Origin: Paenibacillus thiaminolyticus
Lineage (GTDB): Bacteria > Bacillota > Bacilli > Paenibacillales > Paenibacillaceae
Assembly: GCF_007066085.1 (NCBI RefSeq)
Contig: NZ_CP041405.1
Span: 3,507,001 to 3,571,000, forward strand
DNA length: 64,000 bases
Direction of reading: 5' to 3'
Shown: piece by piece, positions 1 through 9,152 of the stretch
How the letters are laid out: each line of letters starts with the position of its first letter
Numbering within the stretch: position 1 is the first letter of the stretch
Program-made: the position numbers and the translations under genes
Notes under the pieces: model-generated
What the model saw: the letters and a program-made list of their open reading frames with translations, nothing else
Database searches by the model: none
What the model was told of the DNA's origin: nothing

Positions 1-2377
1 CGTTGCGGATGTTGAACTCGATCTCATGCGCGCCCAGCGGCCGCGAGATCGAGCCGCGCGCCTGATCCAGCCGTTCGTAGCTCGCGATCAGCACCTTCTC
101 CTGCCCCGTATGGGTCAGGGCGCTGACCGAGTACGGCACGATCGGGGCCTGATTCGTAAGCCGCGCTTCGATCAGCCCCGCCTTCCGGGCGCTCAGGTAG
201 CGCAGCGCGCCGCGCAGGCAGGCCAGCTTCAGCTCCGGCACCCTGCCGGAATCATCCGCCTTCTGCCGGAACTCGATCGCCCGCCCGGGCACGAACTCCT
301 TCAGCGCTTCACGGAACACGTCGATCCGGCACGATTGTCCGGTCAGCTTGATGATGGAATAATCCTGCAGCCGGCCGTCGCGGAAAAACTCGTCCAGGAA
401 CTTATGCACGATCGCATAGATGTCGGCCCGAATGAGATGGTTGATCTCCTGAATATTGAATACGACATCCGGCGGCTCATGCATGTCCCGGAATTGCCCG
501 TTCTCCCACAGCGACAGGCACCACCGATCCAGGACCGTCAGATGCAGATCATCCTCCGCCCGGCCGCCGCGGCCGGAATCGAAGCGGCTCCGCAGAATCC
601 CTGTCCGGCGGAAAAATTCCTTCTTCATCCCGTCCGCCATCTCCCACAGGACGTAGAAATTGTTCCGCACGCGCTGATACTCATCCCGAGAGCGGTGCTC
701 ATATTCCTTGAACCGGGTCGGAATGACGGCCTCCGTCTCGCGGTAAGCGGCATCGAACGCCGCATAGACCGCTGCCGCCCCGAATTCATCCACATGGCGG
801 TACAGGTCGGCCGCCGGGATGTCGATCAGCGAATCAATGTCCGGCACCGTTCCGGCCAAGGCTCCGCCGCTGCGGTAATACCCGGCGAAGACGATTTTCA
901 TGAATTGCATGATCCGGTACGTAATGTTGTTGCCGCCGAAGTTCGTATCCCCATTTTCATAGGACGTATGGATGTCCAGCTTGTAGGCGATGTGGCTGTC
1001 CTCGATGCGGAAACGGCAGGAAGACAGATCGGTGGTCCCTCCGCCGCAGTCGATGACCAAGGCCTTGTATTCCTCTCCGTCGAGGAAACGCTGCTGCTCC
1101 ATCTGATTGGCAATCGTGTTGTACAGCACCGCCAGCCCTTCGTCGAGGGCATCGTCAGACTCGATCCGGTATTCCGGCAAAATGTCGGCGAACATCTCGA
1201 TGAACTGCTTCTTCAGCTTCACCGGGCCCGACAGATGGAGATGCCGAAAGCGGCATTTGAACTGATGCTCCGCCATGCGGATGACATGGAGCGTATAAGC
1301 CCGGATCAGCTCCTGCCGGGACACGGATGCCGCGTTCCCCTGCGCATCCATCACATCTTCCCGCTTCTTGTAGTTGTTCACCCACCGCTTCATGCCGTGG
1401 AAGACGGTGGCGTTGCCGCTGTAGCCGTTCCTTTTCCGGTCCCGCAGCGCATCGTATCCGAAATGATAACGGATGCGCTCCGGATCGGAGCAATCGGCGA
1501 CGCCGATGACGGTCGGAAGCACCTCGATCCAATCCGCATCTGCAGACGTCGTCTCGGGGAACGCGACATAGTTGATACGATCGAGGCGAATGCGCCCGCT
1601 CAGCACATCGTTCGTGTTGGGCGAAGTGATGTAGCCGCTGTCCAAATACGCTCCGGCCGTCGTATTCGAGGTGCCGAAATCGATCGCCAGGACGGCATCG
1701 GTCTCCTCCAGCTCGCGGATGTCCAGATCGGTGACCGGAATTTTGTAATAATACAAATGAGCCGGCGGGAGCGGCGTATCGCGGTAATACGTGCGGTACA
1801 CGTACTCGGACACCGTCCGCGGGAAGAAGAGCAGGCTGTACTGACGGTTCGCCGTCTTCTTCACCTCGGCCTCCTCGGCCATCGCCAAATAAAAGCTTCC
1901 CCGCGCCGAACCGTCCTTCACCAGATTGAGAATGGCGCACAGCTCCAGATTTTCATTGACGAGCAGCACATTCGATTCGGCGATCTCCTCCCCCGCCTCG
2001 ACATGGTAGCCGTCGAACTGATCCAGCTTCAAGCCGGAGTACAGCGTAATCTTCGCCGGAATCCGGATGCCTCCGGTATCGGTCAGCGGCGTGCCCAGGT
2101 ACTTTTTCATGACCGCCTCGACCCGATCGAATCCGCCCGGCCGGACGCCAGTGATGAGCAGACTCTCGTCTGCGCCCCGGTATTTCATGATGGTCGCGAT
2201 CAATTCATCCCGATCCAGCGTGTGGATCAGCCCCTCGATCAGCTTCTCCCGCTGGCATATGTTCCGGAGCTGGAACGTCGTCATCTCCAACAGTTCCTCC
2301 CGGTGATATTGCGCCCGCTTCCGGGCATCCTCCCGGCGTCCCGGCTGCGTATACAGCTTGTACGAGTATCCGGCCAT
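1..2377 (-). CDS. Hsp70/actin-like ATPase (chaperone-like), C-terminus beyond the window
   Basis: 792 codons are present and the frame runs off the left edge. The ATG at 2377 follows GGAGGGAGAGG. Two Hsp70/actin-fold phosphate loops are visible: AIDFGTSNTT around residue 232 and VIDCGGGTTDLS around residue 441, so an ATPase fold is well supported. About 225 residues precede the first loop, unlike DnaK; within them residues ~30-70 (LRNICQREKL...DELIATIMKYRG) resemble a SAP-type helix-extension-helix. This is therefore not DnaK but one of the long Hsp70-like proteins found in accessory clusters. A J-domain protein about 8 kb upstream on the same strand is a possible partner. Substrate unknown; a role in assembling the neighbouring tube/sheath-like proteins is inference. 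Confidence 0.8.
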   Translation of the reverse strand, partial: MAGYSYKLYTQPGRREDARKRAQYHREELLEMTTFQLRNICQREKLIEGLIHTLDRDELIATIMKYRGADESLLITGVRPGGFDRVEAVMKKYLGTPLTDTGGIRIPAKITLYSGLKLDQFDGYHVEAGEEIAESNVLLVNENLELCAILNLVKDGSARGSFYLAMAEEAEVKKTANRQYSLLFFPRTVSEYVYRTYYRDTPLPPAHLYYYKIPVTDLDIRELEETDAVLAIDFGTSNTTAGAYLDSGYITSPNTNDVLSGRIRLDRINYVAFPETTSADADWIEVLPTVIGVADCSDPERIRYHFGYDALRDRKRNGYSGNATVFHGMKRWVNNYKKREDVMDAQGNAASVSRQELIRAYTLHVIRMAEHQFKCRFRHLHLSGPVKLKKQFIEMFADILPEYRIESDDALDEGLAVLYNTIANQMEQQRFLDGEEYKALVIDCGGGTTDLSSCRFRIEDSHIAYKLDIHTSYENGDTNFGGNNITYRIMQFMKIVFAGYYRSGGALAGTVPDIDSLIDIPAADLYRHVDEFGAAAVYAAFDAAYRETEAVIPTRFKEYEHRSRDEYQRVRNNFYVLWEMADGMKKEFFRRTGILRSRFDSGRGGRAEDDLHLTVLDRWCLSLWENGQFRDMHEPPDVVFNIQEINHLIRADIYAIVHKFLDEFFRDGRLQDYSIIKLTGQSCRIDVFREALKEFVPGRAIEFRQKADDSGRVPELKLACLRGALRYLSARKAGLIEARLTNQAPIVPYSVSALTHTGQEKVLIASYERLDQARGSISRPLGAHEIEFNIRN

Positions 2378-2780
2378 AAGTTACCTCTCCCTCCGGCTGT
2401 CAACTTCGTGACCTGCCCTATCGTGAACGGCCCATCCTTGCTTGTAACCATGGCGATGAACCGATAGCTTAACGTACTTAACTTGCCTAACGAACATAAA
2501 TAACGTAAACCCGTGCATAACGTAACAATGCCATTTCATTTTTTTGAAAAAACCACGCTAACCCTGGGCAGTCTGCTACTCCTGCTACTACAGGAAAATC
2601 TGCCGCTACAGGACAGTCTGCTCCTGCAATCCGCCACTGCAGGGCAGCGGGCAATCTGCCACTACAGGGCACCGGGCACTTGCCACTTACAGGGCAATCC
2701 GCCCCTGCTGGACAATCTGCTACTACAGGATCAAGCATCCGCCACTCCCGAGCAGTCCGCTTAGAGAGCAGCCTCCCGGG
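2378..2780. repeat. Intergenic gap with degenerate tandem repeats
   Basis: This 400 bp gap lies inside the minus-strand cluster. From about 2565 to 2765 it holds many imperfect copies of a unit of roughly 20-25 bp built on CTACAGG, GGGCAATC and CTGCCACTA. Both strands stay open over the repeats, but the translations are simple repeats (for example ADCP or LLLQ) and no good start is attached, so I do not call a gene. No clear terminator is seen. Confidence 0.6.
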
Positions 2781-3476
2781 CTAATACAGAGCAATCCGCC
2801 CCAACTGCATCGTGTCGTCCACCTCGATAATGCCGAAGTGATCGCGCCAATACACTTCCGTATGGAAGCGCGCCGGCAGGAACAGATCCGTAATCAGCTC
2901 CACCTTCGCCCGGACCGCCTCCGACTTTTCATGCCCCACATAGATGAGCAGCTCGTCCTTATCCTCGCAATTCACGTAAATGGTCGAACGGCGGAAAATG
3001 CGCCGCATCGTATCCCGCAGCAAATAGACGGCTTCGCCCGTCTCATACAGACGCAGCACATTGCACGCGACCGCTTCCTGCTCATCGCGGGTGAACAGCG
3101 GGATCGCTTCGCTCACGCGGGGGCCGAACCGTCCCTCCGCCATATCGCGCAGCACGAACCGGATGTAGTACTCGCGCCGGTTCATCCCCTGGTAGCGGTC
3201 AATTCCAGTCAGGAAGTGCAGGATGATATCGAACAGCGCATGACGCAGCTCGGTATCCTCTTCGTTGTTAATATCGAACAGGTCCTTGAACAGGTCGTAG
3301 AAGCGGTAGTACGGATTGACCTCGACCTTCTCCAGATGCTGCAGCGCGCTCGTGTTGAGATCCTGGAGGCTGAGCTCCATATAGGGCGAGTAGACGCGGG
3401 CGGGAGCGAACCGGATATCCTTCGCCTCAATGCCGGCTTGTTCCGCCTGGATGACCAGATCCCATATATAATTCAC
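2781..3476 (-). CDS. Conserved hypothetical protein of the sheath/FHA cluster (231 aa)
   Basis: I do not recognise a family with certainty. The protein is soluble, with no signal peptide or membrane segment, and rich in acidic and aromatic residues. The chosen start is GTG at 3476, giving MNYIWDLVIQAEQAG. It overlaps the TGA of the upstream gene (GTGA) and sits 6-7 nt after GAAGGGGA. An ATG at 3482 is also in frame but too close to that ribosome binding site. The 4-nt overlap implies translational coupling, so the two products probably act together. Position inside a cluster with tube/sheath-like genes makes a structural (baseplate- or adaptor-like) role possible, but nothing in the sequence proves it. 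Confidence 0.7.
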   Translation of the reverse strand: MNYIWDLVIQAEQAGIEAKDIRFAPARVYSPYMELSLQDLNTSALQHLEKVEVNPYYRFYDLFKDLFDINNEEDTELRHALFDIILHFLTGIDRYQGMNRREYYIRFVLRDMAEGRFGPRVSEAIPLFTRDEQEAVACNVLRLYETGEAVYLLRDTMRRIFRRSTIYVNCEDKDELLIYVGHEKSEAVRAKVELITDLFLPARFHTEVYWRDHFGIIEVDDTMQLGRIALY

Positions 3477-4759
3477 GCCCATTCCCCTTCACACTTGTAT
3501 TCCGGAAAAAACATCTGCACTTCCGACACGAGGAAGCTCATCTGATCCTGTAAAAGGAAGCGCTCGTTCTCTTCCGCCTGGCGAGCCCGGAAGGCGAGCC
3601 GCATCACCTTTTTGTCCCGTTCCGTGCGGACATTGTCGCTGACGAACGGATTCATCTCGTACGTCTGCAGCAAGCCATCGCTCCGATCGCGGATATCGAC
3701 CCGCTCCAGCTCAAGCAGGCCAGCCGCATCGAACGCATGCACGATGCGAATGATCTCCCCCGTCGCCCGCACAATCTGCCCCTGCCGGCGCGCGTATTTC
3801 CCGATAAAGCCGTCCGTTCTCCGGTTGGAGACGAGCGGATAGCTCAGGCTGCCGAGGCGGGCGGCAACGGGCTGGGCGATTTTCAGGACGCTCCAGATGC
3901 CTGCTTTCTCCTGCGGCGACACGATGGTCAGTTCATCCCGCGAGCGCTTGATGTAGCGAATGTTCTCCTCGTCGCCCTCCACCAGATAGCCGTGCTCGCT
4001 GCCCGTCTTATGCAGCGAGAGGACATGCTCGTAGTTGATCCGATCCGAGGCGGGAACCGGGAAGCCGCTGTTCTTGATGGCCAGCCGCTCGATATTCCAG
4101 ATCGGAACGACATCGACCCGCTTATACGGCTCGTATTCCTCGAGATCGACCGAAATCTCGCTGATCTCCTCATCCTCCTGCGGCGCGGCGTCGCAATGCG
4201 TCAGCAGCACGTCGACGAACTTGTAGGCGTACGGATGATTGACCGTCTTCCACGGCACATTATTTTGCTGGAACACGTGGTACAGCTTCTCGATCTCTTC
4301 AATATAGCGCCGGCTCTGCACGAGCCGGGCCGAGATCGGGTAACGTCCGCCGGACGTGATCATCTCCCCGCGGAACGTTCGCTCCCCTTCCAGCAACCCC
4401 CGCAGCGCTGCATAATCGCATTCCAGGAAGAGCGTGAACAGCAGCGCCTCTTCCTTCCGCTGCATATGATCCAGCAGCTGGCTCATGTCGATCAGCTTCG
4501 GCGCCGCGTCCTCCGGCAGCATCGGATGCAGGAAGTCGTGAATCGGGTCCAGCTCATCGCGGCGGCACAGCGAGACGAAGACATCATGCTTCTCTTCGCC
4601 GTCCTCCACCTCGTCGAACACTTTGCGCTCCATCTTCCGGTTCATCTCTTCCTGATACTCCACCAGATTGAGGAACAACCCGGTCATCAGCTGCTTCAGC
4701 TGCTTGCGCTGCTCCAGATCCTCCATTTTGCTTAACCGATCGGAAATGATATCCTTCAT
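3473..4759 (-). CDS. Conserved hypothetical protein of the sheath/FHA cluster (428 aa)
   Basis: A soluble protein without signal peptide or membrane segments. The N-terminal ~60 residues are strongly charged and probably helical (KMEDLEQRKQLKQL, EEMNRKMERK). No catalytic motif stands out. The start ATG at 4759 lies about 14 nt after AAGGAGGAG, a longer spacing than usual, so the start is a little uncertain. Its stop overlaps the GTG of the next gene, so the pair forms a coupled two-gene unit. Upstream is a 590 bp gap, so it may have its own promoter. I do not assign a function; membership in the Hsp70/PP2C/FHA/tube cluster suggests a structural or assembly role. Confidence 0.7.
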   Translation of the reverse strand: MKDIISDRLSKMEDLEQRKQLKQLMTGLFLNLVEYQEEMNRKMERKVFDEVEDGEEKHDVFVSLCRRDELDPIHDFLHPMLPEDAAPKLIDMSQLLDHMQRKEEALLFTLFLECDYAALRGLLEGERTFRGEMITSGGRYPISARLVQSRRYIEEIEKLYHVFQQNNVPWKTVNHPYAYKFVDVLLTHCDAAPQEDEEISEISVDLEEYEPYKRVDVVPIWNIERLAIKNSGFPVPASDRINYEHVLSLHKTGSEHGYLVEGDEENIRYIKRSRDELTIVSPQEKAGIWSVLKIAQPVAARLGSLSYPLVSNRRTDGFIGKYARRQGQIVRATGEIIRIVHAFDAAGLLELERVDIRDRSDGLLQTYEMNPFVSDNVRTERDKKVMRLAFRARQAEENERFLLQDQMSFLVSEVQMFFPEYKCEGEWA

Positions 4760-5349
4760 GGCGATGATTGGCTCCTCCTTCTCCTCAGCTTGCCCGGCCC
4801 GCGGGCATGATCCCCTTCGTCTGCCGCTACTGTAGTGCCCGCCCGGTGCGGTCTGGCATGGCTACCTGCCGGAGCGCCCGTGACCCGGCTTGGCAGTGCC
4901 CCCCGGCGGGGAATGCCTGCCGCGGAAGTGTCCGTCCATGGAGCCCGCCGATGGTGAGGCCTGCTGCGGAAGTCCGCAGAAAGCCCCCGATGGCGAGGAC
5001 TGCGACGGAGGTATCCGCAGGAACACCTGCATGCGAATCCCGCAGTGCCGCTGCCCGCCCCGACCCGATGTGCCGTGGACAGGTATGCTTCGGACGCGGA
5101 CGCAATGCGTTACTTCGCATCTCCGGCACACATCCCGGCAGAAAATCCTGCAAAATTACAGTTTTGTTTACTGAACACTGTGCGCTCCGCATCAATCCTG
5201 CAAATATGCAGCTTTTTGGCCGCCTTAGCCTCAGATTTCGCCCGCTATGGGCAAAATTGATGTAGTTTTGCAGCAATTTCCGCTTTTCGGCACATGTTGC
5301 GGCGGAATTCCTGCACGTATGCAGGAATTCTTAGCCCTGGCATACCTCA
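4760..5349. other. 590 bp intergenic gap, no gene supported
   Basis: The first two thirds are very GC-rich with short repeated words (GATGGYGAGG, CTGCGG) and open frames on several strands that look like composition only. The last third carries four copies of the dispersed CCTGCA palindrome family. No convincing gene or terminator is visible. Confidence 0.5.
5144..5330. repeat. CCTGCA palindrome island A
   Basis: Four copies of a short palindrome family: at 5144 (forward), 5194 (forward), 5256 (reverse) and 5305-5330. The last is a perfect inverted repeat with arms GAATTCCTGCA / TGCAGGAATTC around CGTA. Copies are 50-60 bp apart. The same family recurs in five other intergenic islands of the window. 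Confidence 0.8.
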
Positions 5350-7347
5350 TTACTGCGTTGGGGCAGATTCCCCTTCTCCCGAGTTCGTACCCGAGTTCTC
5401 ACCAGAGCCCGTCCCAGATCCCGCACCGGAGCTCGTGCCAGATCCCGCACCGGAGTTGGCGCCAGATCCAGTGCCGGGGTTCGTGCCGGAACCAGAATCC
5501 GAGTTCGCACCCGAGTTCGTCCCTGAACCAGCACCCGAGCTCGCGCTCGAGTTCGCGCCGGAACTCGTGCTGGAGCCCGTCCCCGTGCCCGAACCGTTAC
5601 CGGTAGCGGCACCATCAGCCGCGCCCCCAGTCGAGGCGCCGCCTGCGCTTCCCTCCGCGGGGCTCCCTGCCCCGGATGCGGCAGCGCTGCCGCCGCCGGA
5701 GGCGCTGCCCTGGCCGGCGGCATTGCCCCCCGCCGCAGGCGGGGCTTGCCCGGCACCGGCCGCTGCCGTGCCCGCCGCGGCTCCGTCCGCCCCGGCGGCA
5801 GGCTGCGGCGGTGGATTGAGCTTGTCGACCGCCTTGTCGATCTTCCGCTCCATGCCCAGCACCCGCTCCAGCATGTCAATCTCCTGATAGATCTGCTGCG
5901 CTGCCGAATAAGCGTCAATCGCCCCGACATAGTCCTGGGCGGCGAACTGCTGATCGCCCTTTTTCTCGAGCTTATCGCCCTCGAGCAGCCGCTTCTCCTT
6001 CTTCAGCCCGGTTACCTTCTCCTCCGCATCCTCCAGCTTCTTGCGAATATCCTTCTCGCCGTCGACGAAGCCCTCCTCGATTGCCGCCCGGCGCGCCCGC
6101 TGATACGAGCTGCGCGCACCGACGAAGTCCTGCGTCTCGAACTTCATGTCCCCTTCCTGCACCCAGCTCATAATTTGCATATACAGGTTGGTACGTTCAA
6201 TTTTGTCCTCAAGCTCCTTATGGTTGAACTCCTTGTACGGCTTCGCTTCCTCCTGAGCCTTGACGTATTTGTCCAGCGCCTTCGCATAATCCCGTTCCTT
6301 GAAAAAGCCATCTCCGTCCACCATCAGCTGCATCAAGCGCTGCTTCTTGTCGAACAGATCGCGGTGATAGCGGTCCTTCAAGCGCTTGGCCATATTTCTC
6401 GCCTCGCTGTATTCGTTCACGGCCTTCGCATAATCGCCTTCCTTCATGTACGTGTCGGCGTTCTGCTGGAACTCGATCATATTCGTGGCCGCCTCCGCCT
6501 TGCGCGAGACCTCCTTCGCGTACAGGTAAATGGCGCCGCCTCCCGCCACAGCGAGGATGACCAGCGCGATCAGCCACTTTTTCAGCTGCCGCCACTTCTT
6601 CTTCGGATCCTCCTTGAACGCCTTGTTCACATAGACGGCCACGGCGGTATAATTATTCACCGTCCCGCGCTGCTTGCTGAGCAGCACGTCCTCGAGCGTA
6701 TCCGTGAAGTCCTCCGGCTCCTTCGCTTCCTCGAGCGCATCCAGCATTTCCAGGCGGTGCACCTCTTCCCACAGGCCCGGCGTGCACAGCAGCAGCACAT
6801 CGCTATCGGAGAGCGGCACCTTCTTCGAGACGAACGGCTCGAAGCCATCGGGACGGCCCATATAATTGAGCAGGTTATGGCGCTCCGCGTGATAGTCGAT
6901 CGCCGCGTCCGAGATCTCCCCGGCATTCGCCATCGCCTGCGCCAGACTCTGATCCTGGCTGCGCCCGAACAGGCGCCCGCCGCGGAAATGGTACAGGCGC
7001 GCATGCCCTGCCACCGCCCAGACGATCTTCGCGTAGTCGGTGACGACCAGGATCAGGCTCGCCTTGAGCCGCACCCGGCGGCTCTCTTCCCTGAGCCATT
7101 CATGCGCTTCCTGCATGTACCGTTTCAATCTCAGCGGAGACATCGTCGGCTTCTCGGTGAACCGCCCCAGGATGCTCTTCACGACCATCTCGGCGCTGTC
7201 CGCCTCCCGGTCCGCATCCAGGCCGTCGGCGATGACCCAGCAAGCCATATCATCGAGCTCGACATAAGCGAAATAATCCTTGTTATGTAGAAAAGAACCG
7301 GCCTCCGACACGAAGCTGGTCTTGAAATCGCTGTTCTCCTTCCTCAT
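5350..7347 (-). CDS. Membrane-anchored pseudo-PP2C with TPR/coiled region and Gly/Ser/Ala-rich tail
   Basis: 665 aa from ATG 7347; a GTG at 7377 is in frame but less likely. Residues ~1-250 have the PP2C fold order: ADGLD is kept, but GDSR is replaced by GHAR, the usual SDG by TPG (LLCTPGLWEEV), and the final DN by NN (NNYTAVAVYV). Three metal-binding aspartates are thus missing, so I call a pseudophosphatase. A single membrane segment lies at ~257-277, followed by ~200 residues of TPR-like/coiled helices with repeated GDYAKA / RDYAKA / QDFVGA / QDYVGA motifs. From ~505 to the end is a low-complexity tail of G, S, A, N, T. The topology puts the PP2C-like domain inside and the TPR and tail outside. 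An intact PP2C lies just upstream. Confidence 0.8.
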   Translation of the reverse strand: MRKENSDFKTSFVSEAGSFLHNKDYFAYVELDDMACWVIADGLDADREADSAEMVVKSILGRFTEKPTMSPLRLKRYMQEAHEWLREESRRVRLKASLILVVTDYAKIVWAVAGHARLYHFRGGRLFGRSQDQSLAQAMANAGEISDAAIDYHAERHNLLNYMGRPDGFEPFVSKKVPLSDSDVLLLCTPGLWEEVHRLEMLDALEEAKEPEDFTDTLEDVLLSKQRGTVNNYTAVAVYVNKAFKEDPKKKWRQLKKWLIALVILAVAGGGAIYLYAKEVSRKAEAATNMIEFQQNADTYMKEGDYAKAVNEYSEARNMAKRLKDRYHRDLFDKKQRLMQLMVDGDGFFKERDYAKALDKYVKAQEEAKPYKEFNHKELEDKIERTNLYMQIMSWVQEGDMKFETQDFVGARSSYQRARRAAIEEGFVDGEKDIRKKLEDAEEKVTGLKKEKRLLEGDKLEKKGDQQFAAQDYVGAIDAYSAAQQIYQEIDMLERVLGMERKIDKAVDKLNPPPQPAAGADGAAAGTAAAGAGQAPPAAGGNAAGQGSASGGGSAAASGAGSPAEGSAGGASTGGAADGAATGNGSGTGTGSSTSSGANSSASSGAGSGTNSGANSDSGSGTNPGTGSGANSGAGSGTSSGAGSGTGSGENSGTNSGEGESAPTQ

Positions 7348-7700
7348 CCGTACCCCCGCTTTTCCCCTATTCCGCACATAGCTCTGCAGGCTCTCCTTCC
7401 TGTGAAGGGAATGATGCCCCCGACGCGCCGATCGAACCGCTTCTTCGGCCCCTTATATTCCGGCGCAGCGAATGTCTCGATACTGCAGCCTCTTACCTTC
7501 CGACACACCGAATTCCACAGCCTATCCAGACACTGAGCTTCCGACGCCCGCCTCTTAACTTCCGACACATCGAATGCCACAGCTTAGCCAGCCCCTCAGC
7601 TTCCAATGCAGCGAATGTCCGCCTCCCGGCGTGCCGCAGGCCCTAGCCGCTTCGACCCCGCTGGCTCCGGCTGCGTCGCTCTAGCCAGCCCGTCTGGCAC
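7348..7700. repeat. Intergenic gap with degenerate ~60 bp repeats
   Basis: Between the two PP2C-like genes. From about 7450 to 7630 the words CTTCCGACRC, CGAATGYC and CCACAGC recur in the same order two to three times with roughly 60 bp period. The minus-strand frame here (78 codons, ending in TGA overlapping the ATG at 7347) has no recognisable content and I treat it as chance. Confidence 0.45.
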
Positions 7701-8555
7701 TCAGTCATGATCGACGATGACGATCGTCGCGTTGTCCTGATTCGCCAATCCCTTGGCTTCGATTGCCTCGATAATCTCTTCCGCAGCATCATTCGGCGAT
7801 ATCGGCTGGGACAGAATCGCCTCCAGCTCCACCTCGGGCATCGTGTTGTAGACGCCGTCGCTGCACAGGATGACCCGATCCCCGGGCCGGAGCGCGAACG
7901 GATCGCTGCCCATCTCCATCCGGGCGAAATGCTCATAGCCCAAATAATTGATCAGCCGCTTCCGCAGAGGATGATCGATCGCTTCCTCCTTCGTCAGCTC
8001 CCCTGCTAGACAGCGTTCCTGCAGCACGGATTCCAGCGTATGCTTCTCATTCATCCGGATGAACTCCCCGTCCCGGAACACCATGATGACACTGTCCCCG
8101 ACGGCGGCCCAATACAGCCAGTCCCCGGCGATGACGCCGGCGACGAGGGTCGTTCCCCCGGGCGCGCCCTGCAGGCTCTGCAATATTTCCGAATTGCTGA
8201 CCTTCCCGGCCTTCGCGAAATAATCATGAACGTCCCGGATATCGGACAGCTTCAGAAATTCCCGGATGAACACGGTCACGGCAATCGTGCTCGCCAGACG
8301 CCCATGGGCGAGGCCGCTAATGCCGTCGGCCAGCACGGCGGCGGTGCCGTGCGGGGTGGTTACGCTGGAGAAATAATCATCCTGCTCGTCCCGCGCGCCG
8401 ATCGTCTGTCCGTTCCCGATCGGAACGCCCGGCTTGTCGGGAGCGGCGTTCGCCAGCAAGCGGCGCCGCGCCCAGAGCAGCAGCAGAATCGCCGCCGCCG
8501 CACCCAGCACGATGATATACGGCACCCATTCCTGTAATTCCATCGGGATGCCCAT
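7701..8555 (-). CDS. Membrane-anchored PP2C-family protein Ser/Thr phosphatase
   Basis: 284 aa. The start ATG at 8555 follows AAGG, one base after the TAA of the upstream FHA gene, so the two are coupled; an in-frame start further upstream would overlap the FHA gene. One N-terminal membrane segment (residues ~7-30) is followed by a complete PP2C domain: LADGISG, AVGDSVIMVFRDG, ILCSDGVYN and QDNATIVIV carry the metal-binding Asp residues. The phosphatase domain faces the cytoplasm. It should remove phosphate from Ser/Thr of proteins phosphorylated by the kinase encoded at 16001-17062, in the manner of PppA opposing PpkA in type VI secretion; that pairing is inference. Confidence 0.9.
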   Translation of the reverse strand: MGIPMELQEWVPYIIVLGAAAAILLLLWARRRLLANAAPDKPGVPIGNGQTIGARDEQDDYFSSVTTPHGTAAVLADGISGLAHGRLASTIAVTVFIREFLKLSDIRDVHDYFAKAGKVSNSEILQSLQGAPGGTTLVAGVIAGDWLYWAAVGDSVIMVFRDGEFIRMNEKHTLESVLQERCLAGELTKEEAIDHPLRKRLINYLGYEHFARMEMGSDPFALRPGDRVILCSDGVYNTMPEVELEAILSQPISPNDAAEEIIEAIEAKGLANQDNATIVIVDHD

Positions 8556-8556
8556 A

Positions 8557-9084
8557 TTAACCTTCGTTATGGTCCCACTCGAAATGGACCCCACAGAGCG
8601 GAATAAAGATGAACTTGCTCCGGCCGAGCTGAAGGACGTCGTAAGCGGCCAGCTCTACCGGCGTATATACCGCTTCGTTATTGTGATAGGCCAGGCCGGA
8701 AGCGTCGCCCGGCAGGAGATAGAAGTTGCGCTTCTTCGGGTCGTACACGATGACGGCGTGGTTCCGCCGCGAGATCGCATTGTCGCCCAGAATGCGGATA
8801 TGCATGTCCTCGGAGCGTCCGATGAAGTTCTTCTCGGCGCGAATCCGGTAATCTTGGCCGAGCTGAGGCCCTTCGATGCAGACGAGCCACCCCGTTACCG
8901 GGTCAATGCCCGTCGTCTCGCCCAGATAAGGCATCGTCTTCTCGTCCTCTTCCGGCCGCACCGGCTTCTTCGCCGCCGCGTCGCCGCTCGGCGCCGCCTC
9001 CACCGAGATACTGCAATATGGGCAAATATTGCCGTGCTTGCGCGTGCTGAACATGTGTCCGTTGGCGCATCTTGTCAGACTCAT
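8557..9084 (-). CDS. FHA-domain protein with N-terminal zinc ribbon
   Basis: 175 aa. The ATG at 9084 is 9 nt after GGAGGAA; the ATG at 9093 is too close to it. The N-terminus (MSLTRCANGHMFS...GNICPYC) has a Cys/His set typical of a small zinc ribbon. The second half is an FHA domain: FIGRSEDMHIRI, then ISRRNHAVIVY, the phosphothreonine-binding Arg, Ser and His region. FHA domains bind phosphothreonine peptides, so this is a likely reader of the kinase/phosphatase pair in the cluster. It is soluble. Neighbours: a second FHA gene upstream and the PP2C gene 1 bp downstream. Confidence 0.88.
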   Translation of the reverse strand: MSLTRCANGHMFSTRKHGNICPYCSISVEAAPSGDAAAKKPVRPEEDEKTMPYLGETTGIDPVTGWLVCIEGPQLGQDYRIRAEKNFIGRSEDMHIRILGDNAISRRNHAVIVYDPKKRNFYLLPGDASGLAYHNNEAVYTPVELAAYDVLQLGRSKFIFIPLCGVHFEWDHNEG

Positions 9085-9152
9085 CCTGTTCATTCCTCCG
9101 TTACTCGATTCTTTATAGAGGTATTGCTTCTATCGATGTAGCGCTCATGGCG

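Noticed and set aside
26..2467. Very long open frame on the plus strand (813 codons) over the Hsp70-like gene
   Set aside because: The minus strand carries recognisable Hsp70 phosphate loops and a good ribosome binding site; the plus frame is antisense GC-driven openness with no motif.
5746..7290. Plus-strand 514-codon frame over the pseudo-PP2C gene
   Set aside because: Antisense shadow; low-complexity R/L/H-rich translation and no ribosome binding site. Similar long antisense frames over the kinase, GGDEF, helicase, lacZ and glpD genes were left out for the same reason.
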